A stretch of DNA of 64,000 nt. Origin: Corbicula japonica. Taxonomy: Eukaryota; Mollusca; Bivalvia; Venerida; Cyrenidae. The position numbers and the translations under genes are program-made. The DNA lies in assembly GCA_038501625.1 (NCBI GenBank), contig JAZAYU010000127.1, forward strand, positions 1,612,001 to 1,676,000, given 5' to 3'. Below are positions 24,701 to 36,700 of the stretch, in pieces. Positions within the stretch are counted from its first letter, which is position 1, and each line of letters opens with the position of its first letter. Under the pieces are notes generated by a model that was not told the DNA's origin, searched no databases, and worked only from the letters and a program-made list of their open reading frames with translations.

Positions 24701-27700
24701 TTGTGCCATTTGTGTAACAAATGAAGAATTAAGGGAGCAAACTCCTCCCTGTATTTTGCACCAAATTTGAAGGGAGCAAACTCTAACAAAAAGTCTCAAT
24801 AAACAGTTTTTTTCCTTATCATTCTTTATAAATTTCTATCTTGAGTAATAATAGAAACTGTGCAGTTTTTTAACAAACACAAAACGGACAGTCAGTTTGA
24901 TTGTTTGTTCCAAAAAGTTTAGATGTTTCTATTTTCCAAATATATCATTTCATATATTTTTTAGTTTGTTAATATACTTCTCATTAATCAAGTATTTTAA
25001 GAAAAAAATACTCATAATAAACCAAACAGTCTGTATATTTGTGGAGAGATTGCCAAATATACCAGGTCCCAAGATCAAAAAAAGTAAATCTGGAGACCAG
25101 ACTGGTCGCCATTTCAGCCAATAAGATGCTTGAGATTTGAGACTGATCTCCAATCTCAGTTCTATGATCTTGGGCCCTGACAATAAACCAAACAGCCTGT
25201 ATATTTTATTCATGGCCAAATATACCAGTAATTTGATTCATCCAATTTGATCAGAAGGATACAGAGTACAGACAGATAGATATCATGGTGATAAATATTA
25301 ATTCTATTGTAATTCAAACAGTTGGGTGGGTCGGATATTTCACACTGGACTGGTTGTATACAATCTGACCCTTGTAATATAATGTAAGCATGTATATCAG
25401 TTAAATTATTTGTATCATCTGACACCTTGGGTGTCCGCAACAATAATTGGACCTAAATTTGAGCAGGAATCCATGAAAACCAAGAAAAATATTATAATAA
25501 ATTAGGCTGGAGATAAGTATCCTGTCTCTGACAGATGATTTGATGAAATCGAAACATGTCTCCAATATCAGTTTTAAGATACTGCGCTTGTGTTTAATAA
25601 AAAAAATAGTTTAGACTTCTAATTATTGATTTGTAGAAAGTGTACTGTTGATGTTGTCTATATAATATGACAGAAACAATGATTAAATATGTTTAACTCC
25701 ATCAGATATCGCTGCTATCCCAAAGCAGACAGCGTAGATCCAGATCAGCCAGCAAATGTATGCCATTGTTTGCTTTTAGATTTACCGTCATTGTTCAAAT
25801 ATAAGCCGCACTAATATATAAGCCTCACCCCCCTAAACCTGATGGAACAGATGAAAATGGCTTAACGCAATGTATAAGCAGCCAAACCTGTGTATTAGCC
25901 GCACCCCCAACGTTGTACTGCCAAATTCTGAAAAAAAAGTGCGGCTTATATTCAGACAATGACGGTATTAGGATATTTCTGACCTTGAGGTGCCCAGTGT
26001 AGATGCAGATCAAATAGAATGAATGTGCAATCTGATCTGGATCTACACTGGTTGCACATATAATAAAACAGACTCGTATACGTATGGAGTAAAGGGTTAA
26101 AACTAGAAAGTGACAATAATATAAATGACATCAATGTAAAATTTCCTCCGATGCTGTCTTTAATTAAGCCTGGTTGTCATTATTAATTTATCTAACAGTC
26201 TGGGCTGAAGGTTATAAAGCTGAGATTGGAAACCAGTCTCAAATCTCAAGCATCTGATTGGCTGAAATGGCGACCAGTCGCCATTTCAGCCAATCAGATG
26301 CTTGAGATTTGAGACTGGTTTCAAATCTCAGCTTTATAACCTTCAGCCCTGGTCTGAAAGAGTCTTCAATATAGGTCAATATATCAATATCAAAAGATGA
26401 AAAGTTCTATATAAGTGCTGAAAAGCAAATGGAAACAAACTTTTCATTATTTTTGTAAATTTTATCTAAATCTTCTTTGTAATGAAAGTGAGATTACATG
26501 ATTGCAGTGATATAATCTGTTTAAACCACTGTAGGGTTTAATTGCTGAACAAATGCAGCCAGATGATTATCTGTGATCATATTTATACTTGAATCAACAA
26601 TTTTCTCTTGCCTCATTACCTATCTGTGAAAGTTGATGTGTCTTGCAGTGTTGTGAAACTCTGGGATTTTAATTTAATTTGAGGAGCGTGAAAAAATAGT
26701 GATTGGAATTTAAATGAAGTTTTAATGCAGTTTTTAATGTGATCGTGGGGAAAAATGCAGTTTATGAATGATATTGAAAACAGCTTGCAAATTTAAATGC
26801 AGTTTTAATGCTTTCATGGAAAATGCAGTTATTATAGAATGATATAAAATGCTTGCTTTGAAAACACCTTAAGGTGATGACTTATAATGTGGTAGAAACC
26901 TCATCATCATCATCATCATCATCATAATCATCATCATCATCATCCATCATCATCATTTCTTCTTCATCATCATCATCTTCTTTGTCATTGTTGTAGTCAG
27001 CATCATTATCATCTAACAGAGTATTATGTGAAATGAGAAAATGGCCTCAAATTCTTTGTTGTTACTTTATCTCATTTTTGTTGTAATAAATCATATAAAA
27101 CAGCATACCTTTGTTGTCGTTGTTACTTTGCTCAGTAGTTTTTCAATCCTTTCGTGAAATATTTCCAGTTATATGCCTTTTTCTTTTCGATCGTGCACCA
27201 ATGTTGATCTTTGTTTATTTTAAACTTTGATGACGTCATCTAAGGCACCACCGAAAACACATGTGTTTTCAAAGGTGGTCATCAATTAGAAATTAATTTA
27301 AATGACGTTTTCAACTAACTTCTAACTTCTGTATATGTTGTTGATCTCTGTACTCGAAATCAATTATTTTTTCATATAAGCACTGTCGTTGTTGATATTT
27401 ATTTTCCAAGTTCAATCAAATGTTCTTCATCGGCAGTATATTTATTTATATATTGCCAGATTCATCATTTAAATTCTTTGCCCTTTCATTGACATGTGAG
27501 TCTGCGTTTTAATACATAATGAAGCACTGGACACTCTGTTCGCTCTAAAAAATCTTTAAATCCTTTAAATCCAACTTCACTGAATATCACTAAATGTCGC
27601 TGTCAAATGGTCTACGGCAAAGTAGAATAGAAAAGATAAAAATTACTTGCATTCAATTTGCATCCTTAATATTCCACCGACATGACTATTTGTTTCCTTC

Positions 27701-30700
27701 CTCCATATAATTATCAGATTCTGTTTTGCAAAACCGAAATGTTTGTTTATAAAGCGCATCACTAACTTATTTCTGAGAATTGATTGGCTGATAAAATGAC
27801 GTGATCACCCTACAGTAGTGTAAATCGGTCATCTTGTATGGAACGCCGGAAAATTATCTGAAGATGCGAAATCTGCATCGATCTAAGGTTTTTCTGAGTC
27901 CCAGATGGATCTCTCGAAGAACAAATCAAAACGTGATAAACTCATAAACTGGCCCATCTCACAGAAATGGCTTCGATGGTGCCTTAGATGACGTCATCAA
28001 AGTTAAAAATAAACAGAGATCAAAGCCGGTGCGTGATCGGAAAGAAAGAGGCATATAACTTGAAATATTTCATGAAAGGATTGAAAAACTACTGAGCAAA
28101 GTAACAACGACAACAAAGGTAAGCTGTTTTATATGATTTATTACAACAAAAATGGGATAAAGTAACAACAAAGAGGAAAAACATTTACAACCAAAGAAAA
28201 AAGTAAATTCTCAGTTTGATGCCATTTTCTCATTTCACATATTACTCTGTTATCTTCATAACGAACATCATCACCATCTTCTGTTTTCTTGTGCTTTTTC
28301 TTCATCTACATGATTGTCAGCAGCAGCAACAATGTGCCTGCATTATCATCACCAGTTTCAGCAGTAGCAGCATTCTAGGAAATAATAGAGTTCTGCACTT
28401 ATCATTTTTATGTAACATGGCAACAGGATTTGTACTGGTCGCTTTTAGATTTATTTCTGGACGAAGAAGCAACAGTGAGAATCCTGATCCTAATAAGAAC
28501 GCAGGGAATGGGATAAAAACTAATGTGAAAAAAGTTATTTCCTTGAGGTAAAGGGTTAAGCAATCAAAATTAAATAAAAAAAGATAAACTTCTGTTGCGC
28601 TGGCACAATGCTGTTTCATCTCCATTTTTCTAAAGCAGAGACACCAGCTCTCACCATGTTTGGGGAAATTGTCAACAATTTGAACAGATAATTATATATT
28701 TGGTGACCGTGTGTGTGTTTTCAAACTTGTTCACACTTAGCACTGCGTTTAGAGGTGACCAACCGGATACCACCAAGCGGATATCCAACAGCTTGTATAT
28801 TGGCATTATCTAACAAAAATTACTTTAATTCCCTCAATATTGGACAAACATGGCCATTATTGTCAGCAGGGGGAAGATTACTTCAACGATGGTTTAAAAC
28901 CTTTAATGATGTGGTTAGGGTTAAATACTGAACACTGGTATTCATATTAAACATAGAATATTTAACCCTGTAAGTGACCAGATTAGATCCAGATCACCTG
29001 GCACATCAATGTCATTCAATCTGGATCTACACTGGTAGATTCTAGGTCAGAAGTAAGTAAATGAATATAGGAGTGAACAGTTACTTAACCCTTTAGTCAG
29101 TATATATGGAATTTATCATGTGTGCTACCAGTGTAGATCCAGAATATCTGGCACATCCATGTTATCTAATATGGATCTACACATATGTATTTAAAGCCCC
29201 ATGCATTCTCAATAAAACAAATGAAATTAAAGATAATATTTTCTGATAAAAATGGATAAATAGCTTGTAACATTGGCTAATTTTTTGTACCATCATGCTT
29301 TAGCACATTAAATTTTCTAAAACTTTGAAGTCTGAAGTGCTATAATTCACACTTACATAAAAAAATAATTTACGGAAATGGCCAGTACATTAAATTTAAT
29401 GATTTTATAAACAAATATCTGGATTCCAAATCGATCCTCATATCGATTGATCCAAATGGTTATCTGGTTAGTTGGATATCCATTGTATCCGGATATTTGG
29501 ATATCCATTGACATCCCTGGTTAATATCAGTGCAGCTGTAATGTCGATGTAAACAGTTCTGCATTGAAATGAAAAGCCTAGTGAGATTTCGCCCGATTAC
29601 TGATTCTGAAATGTTTTTGCATCTGTATGTCTATATTTAAACCTGTTCAGATGGGGATGATAATAGATCATCTTTTAGATATAAGGTTGAATTTTTTAAG
29701 GAAATAGTGAAAATGTGTTTTGCAGACTAAAGATAAAAGGTACATGTACCCTATCAGCATCAATTGAAACATAAATTATACTTGCAACCTGCGTGTTGGC
29801 AGATCAGGGTGTACACTGTTTGCTTTTCAGTCAATGAATTTACCCAAAGGGATATGTATGTTACCCATGGGTGAACAGTGTAGAACCAGATCAGCTGGAA
29901 CATCCAGATCTGTGCCATCTGATCTGTATCTACACTGTTAGCTTTTTGATTCATTAGGTTATTTTCGACTAAGAAGCAAACCGAATAGATCCTAATCAGA
30001 CAGCATGGATGTGCTGGCTGATCTGGATAAACACTTTTAGAACATGTGATAAAACCCATATAACATGAAGTAAATGGTTTGAAACTCCCCCTTGAGCAAT
30101 GAATGGTCTAATTGAAACACAAAGTAATGGGAATCAGTTACCTTTATTTAGTGGTTAACAGGGCTGAGGAGCCGGCTTGTAGTCTTGATCTAATAGATTA
30201 CATGGCTTGACAGGCACATTATAATAAAAAGAGCTGAATATGTAAAAACAAGAAACATTTACAGGAGAGAGATTTGAATGCTTTATTCAATGGATATTTC
30301 TTAAATCCCATGTGCAACCAGTGTAGATCCAGAAAAAGAACCACTCGTATTGTCAACTAAGCATAAATCGGTCCTGTATACATTATACATATACACACAT
30401 TTCTTAACGTGCTTAAAGTGCGTGGGTGTACGGTGTAAAATCAAAACGGCCCTTTTTAGGGCCACATATTTACCCAAGATCGAAATGCCTCTGCAATTGT
30501 CATCCTATTTTTACGACCTGTTTATCCCTTTCTTGTCCTCTAAAACGCTGCAAGTATCTACATTATGCAACGATTATTAGTATTAGATTTCATTATTTTG
30601 TCTTGAGTGTAAACAATGTTGTAGACCTAAGGCCACTGTTCGTTGATTTTTCGTTTCTCAGATCCCGCCGACTCTAATTTCTGCTAAAATGGAAAAAAAA

Positions 30701-33700
30701 AAAATTGAAAATGACCAAAGAAAGACAAATTTTCCCGAACCTTTTAGCGATTGACTGTTTCACTGTGCATGTCTGTACTTTCAGCAGACAGCGACAGTCA
30801 TTTATTTTCTGATAACGACGGAGAAAGAGTCTATTTTAGCGATTGTCCTCAAAATTTAGTGCAGTTTAACCTCCGAAAATATCCTATTATCACGACTCGA
30901 TATTTTTTCAAGCACAAAACCAAGATGGATGCGCCCATCAACTCCGTGTGGTTTGGGCTCAAAATTCTAAATTTCCATTAGATTGTGTCTCAAAATTTGC
31001 CAAGGGGGACAGAAATGAGTTGATCAAAGACCTTATCATAAATCACATCGGAGATTCACAGCGAGTTGTAAAAATATACGGCTGTGGGACTGTGAAAATA
31101 GTGAACAATTTAATGCCATATTATTCAACATTTATTCCAAAAGAACATAATCGTTACTTTTTTTTTTTTTTTTTTTTATTCCCTCCTCCGACCCTAACCT
31201 TCTCCTGAAAAAATCTGAGAAACAAAAAATAAAAAAACAGTGGCCTAAGGTACCCATACACCCAAGTTACCCATTACTGTAAATCAGAATGTTCAAGTAT
31301 TTCATATCTCATGTCGACAAAACAGAATCTTATGACACTCCAAACTTGTACTGATAGAGCAACCCCATTTCTGTGAAAATTGTACTCTGTATAAAATTTA
31401 CTTAAAGTAGCTGAAGGACCGTTTTTCTGGCATAATGAATATAGTCAGTCTGATGAGGATCTACACTGTTTGCGTCTTGGTCAGAAATAACCTTATTAAT
31501 CTAAAAGCCAACAGTGTAGATCCAGATCAGCCTGCACATCAGCTCAGTCTGAAAAGGATCTGCACTGTTGGCATCTCTGTTAGAAATAATACAAGCGAAC
31601 AGTGCAGATCCTGATTCGACTGTATTGATGTGCAGGCTGATCAAGATCAAATCTGATTACACATGTGACAAAAGCCATATCCATAAAGGAGAGTTTACTT
31701 TGATTTTTAAAGGTTGTATCATAGAAAAATGCAATGAGATATAAAAATAGCCTGTTAAAACCGAAACTTATTAACTCCAAAGAATTCACTTAGATTTTTA
31801 GCTCACCTGAGCTTTAGGCTCATGGTGAGCTATTGTGACCGGTCTTTGTCCGTCGTCCGTCAACAATTTCCTTTAAACAACATCTCCTCTGAAACCACTG
31901 GACGGATTTTAACCAAATTTGTCCTGGAGCATCCTTGCACTAATGTCTGCAAAAGTTGTTCAAATCATGACCATAGGGTGAAGGTCAAGGTCACTGTTGC
32001 TAAAAATAGAAATTTAGTTTCTGCTCAATAACTTGAGTTTGCTTTGGCCTATTGACTCCAAACTTGGTCTGTGGGGTAGCTTATATGAAGAGGTAGCTTG
32101 GGATTGCTACCCAGATGTTTGTGATCAAGGTCAAGGTCACTGTTGCTAAAAATAGAAATTCCATTTCCACTCAATAACTTAGTTTGCTTTGGCCTGTTGA
32201 CTCCAAACTTGGTGTATGGGTAGCTAATTTCAAGAAGCAGCTTGGGATTGCTACCCAGGTGTCTGTGATCAAGGTCAAGGTCACTGTTGCTAAAAATAGA
32301 AATTCAGTTTCCGCTTAATAACTTGAGTTTGCTTTGGCCAATTGACTCCAAACTAGGTATATGGTAAGCTTATATCAAAAGGCAGCTTGGGTTTGCTACC
32401 CAGATGTCTGTGATCAAGGTCAAGGTCACTTTTGCTAAAAATAGAAATTTAGTTTCTGCTCAATAACTTGAGTTTGCTTTGGCATATTGACTCCAAACTT
32501 GGTGTATAGGTAGCTTATACTAAGAAGCAGCTTTGGATAACTACCCAGGTGTCTGTGATCAAGGTCAAGGTCACTATTGATCAAAATAGAAATTCATTTT
32601 CTGCTTAATAACTTGAGTTTGTTTTGGCCTATTTACTCCAAACTTGGTATATGGGTATTTTATATCAACGGGCAGCTTGGGATTGCTACCTAGATGTCTG
32701 TGGTCAAGGTCACGGCCACTGTAGCTAAAAATAGAAATTCAATTTTCACTTAATAACTTGAGTTTTCTTTGGCCTATTGACTCCAAACTTGTTGTATGGG
32801 TAGCTTATATCAAAAACAGCTTGGGATTGCTACACAGGTGTCTGTGATCGAGGATGAAACTCATATTGACCAACATTTCATAGCAAAGCAGTGTTGCTTC
32901 ATGAAAAACATACTCAGGTGAGCCATTCAGGGCCATCATGGCCCTCTTGTTAATGTTTTTTTTTTCATTGAAAAATTAGCAAACAGATAAACAAATAGCC
33001 TGTTAAAACTGAAACTTGTTTAAACTGCAAAAAATTAACTTTGATTTTTGACAGTTGAATCATAGAAAAAAAGCAAAATGATAATCAAATAGCCTGTTAA
33101 AACTGGAACTTATATTAGCTGCAAAAATTTAACTTTGATTTTTAACAGTTGTATCATAGAAAAAAGAAAAGGATAAACAAATAGCCTGTTAAAACTGAAA
33201 AATGAATCAACTGCAAAGAATTAACTTTGATCGTTTATGGTTGTGTCATAGAAAAAAGCAAAAGGATAAACCAATAGCCTGTTAAAACTGAAACTTGTAC
33301 TTACTGCAGAGTTGATTAGCTACAGGTGTAATTAATGATTTGTTGGAAACCTGGATACTGTAATATATCTGGGAAACTCATACAATGAAACTATTTTTAT
33401 GCTCCATGTACAGGTGATAAGTAATTACATGTTGCTACATGGTGTAGAAAGTGTTTTTAATAGATTAAAAAACAAAAAGAAAGAAAAGTGTGCAAAAAGT
33501 GGTATTCCACAGAAGTATATTTTAAAAAAGATTTTTTAAGTGTGGAAAAAGTGGTGTTTCTTGAATATTTATTGAAAATGCATAATTAAGTATTTCAGAT
33601 GGTGTAGAAAGTGTTTAATATTTTTAATAGATTTATTTAATAATTGTGCAAAAAGTGTTATTCCATGGGAGTAAATTTTAAAAATAAAAATTGAAAAGTG

Positions 33701-36700
33701 TGCAAAAAGTGGTGTTCTGTGAAAATTTATTAATGCATAATTAAGTATTTCATAAAATTTGAATAAATTTGGATTTTACATATTTATTTAATTCTTTGAG
33801 AAAATATTATTTTTCATTTCATTTTGTTCACAGATTAAATGTTTACTTTGATTTGTCACTGAACGTTTGTTGCTTTTTTTGGATTTTGTGAATATATTGC
33901 CTAATGTATTTTTAACAATATTTTACCTCAATATCAAATGATGTTTACCTTGATAAGTTTGCTGATCTAAATTTCTGCGATATCATTAAATTTAAAGGGG
34001 CCGAATTTTTCTTGCACACACTATATGTAACATTTTCGCATGGACATATGGTAAATTTGCTCAGTTTTATTATTTTTACTATATAAGCTAATTTATGCTA
34101 AAATTTCATGAGGGTTGAATTTCATGCTTTTTACCTAGAGGAAAATAAACCCTTGCAAAATATAATAATTACCACAATATGGCAGTTGTAACATTTTCTT
34201 GGGCTATAAATGTTTTAATTTCCTAAATGTACATTCTGGTTCAGGAATTTCGGTAAAGTAACATAATCCTATTTAAGTTTTATCTGAGGTGATGAATAAT
34301 GATGAAGCAAATCTTAATATTGTAAACAAATCTTCAATTTTATCTACGGTAACCTCATTTGAATTTCAGATTCACTAATTAATCTGTTTACATTGGAATA
34401 AATATTTTTCTTATCCCAAAATGAGCTTAAAATTATAAATTAACTCTATACACCATGGGAGTCGGCTGCTTTCCCATGGGCAAAGATTGTAGATGTAGAT
34501 CCAGATCGCTGGCACATCTGTGACGTCTGATCAGGATTTGCACAGTTTGCTTTTAGATTCATTACCAAAAAGCGAAAATTGCAGATCCTGATCAGACGTC
34601 ATGGATGTGCCATCAGACGTCATGGATGTGCCGGCTGATCAGGATCTTCACTGGTTGTACATTCGTTAAAATGTGTATATATGGTGTAATGGGTATTGAA
34701 GCTATGATATAATGTATTCAATGCAGTATTATCATGTCACCTGAAAAATGATGAAGCATATTTGATCTATGTGAAGACATTTTCAGTTTCAGTTACCTTG
34801 TACCTTATTTGAAATTTGAGATTCTGAAATTAAACAGTAGAAAGTGTGCTCATCTGAAAATAATTCAATTTTGTGAAAGATATTCTTATTTGTTTTTTTT
34901 CCCAAATTTGAGCAACAATTTTTTTTATGAATACTTCAAGTACTTAAGAGGTCGCAAACATTGCAAATGGCGAAAAGTGGCTAAAATTTCAAAAATGAAT
35001 TTTGGGGGAAACTGAAAGTAGAAACCCGGAAGTAAGTTTTCCTTGAATTTCTTGAAAACTGTAACATTATTTTGACGAATTGGCACTAAACATTGTAGAC
35101 CAGCATATACTTATTTCAGGTATGAGTTGCTTTGGTATATTGTCCATGAATTTTAGAGTTCTCATGCAAACGGTTTTCCTTTTGTTTTAGCATGTGCTTT
35201 GTAATTAGATCATGAATTAGACTAAATTGAGCTTGCAAACATTAACTACATCCTTAGCTTAATATATATCTTTAATAAAATCTAGGTGGCAATAGGTATT
35301 TCCCTCAAAATTCATTTTTGAAATTTTAGCCACTTTTCGCCATTTGCAATGTTTGCGACGCCTTAAATCCTTGATTCACTTGGGATTTTTGTGTGAATCC
35401 AGCAGGAGTCCTGACTGGTCTTAGTGATCATTTAAGCACAAAACGTGGCCTCAAGATCATAAATTTGAGACCGGAGACCAGTCCCCAATCTTTAGAATCT
35501 GATTGGTTTAAATTGACCAAGATTCAAAACAGACCAACCAGAAGTAAGAGTTTTGACTGGTTTCCAATCAGTCGTTATGATGCTTGGCCCAGGAATCCTA
35601 CTCTGTATCTGTTAAAAACCAACCAGAATGCAAAGTTTATCAGGACTGCTAAGTTAACAATTTATCTTTTTTATTTAAAATTTATATATTAAATACACTT
35701 CTGTAGGATGAATAACATTCTATCTTTTCTAACCTTGTACTCTGTACATGCAGGTTTTGTTGCATGTGCCAGCAGTATAGTTCCAGATCAGCCAGAACAT
35801 CAGTGCCATCTAATAAAGAACGACACTGTTCACTTCTTGGTCATAAATAATCTGATGAATTTAATAAAAGCAGAAACAGTGTAGTTCCTGATCAGTTGGC
35901 ACAGATGTTCTGGTCTGAAGGTTATAAAGCTGAGATTGGAAACCAGTCTCAAATCTCAAGCATCTGATTGGCTGAAATGGCGACCAGTCGCCATTTCAGC
36001 CAATCAGATGCTTGAGATTTGAGACTGGTTTCCATGCTCAGTTTTATAACCTTCAGCCCTGGGCAATCTGGATCTACATCATTAGCACATGGATAACAGT
36101 CATATCCCATGAAGTTAAGGGTTAATCAATTTAGAGATAGCAAACTTGAACCATATTCAAATGTCATACCATACACATTAAGATGATCCATTCCCTCTAC
36201 TGGAACATTTACCATGTAAGGATTATGTTATTTATTCACTTTGCAATACATTATTGCCTGCTGAGTCTGAGGACATTATCTCCCCTGGATCAGTGAACTC
36301 TCAATACTAGGAGGTTAGAAAGGTCACTGAAGCATTGAATTGAAAGTGGTTTCATTTTGTGACTGACGAATGACAGCTTGGATGTTGAATATAACCTGGA
36401 ATATATGTTTATGTTTGCGAGCGATGCAAAATAGTTGAAATTGCGTAAATTTCTTGGGGATATTTATATTGTCATCAACTTGGTATAGTTGGTTTACGGC
36501 TGAGTTGTTTATTGTCACGCTAATATACGATAAAGTTTCACAGCATATTTCTTACCATATAATAGAGATGGTGTAGAATTTGTATACTAGTTCGAATAAG
36601 GGTATCATTTCAAAATAATAAACTCCCGACTATGTACAGTTACTGTTGTGAAAGCAAAAACATGTTTTGCGAAAAAATTTTAAGTTTTTATACACCCTTT

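Noticed and set aside
28216..28551. 111-codon frame
   Set aside because: It overlaps the right arm of a foldback element and a CAG-rich stretch, with no splice context.
4435..32951. CRISPR-like arrays
   Set aside because: The regular repeats are satellites with no unique spacers, in a eukaryotic genome.
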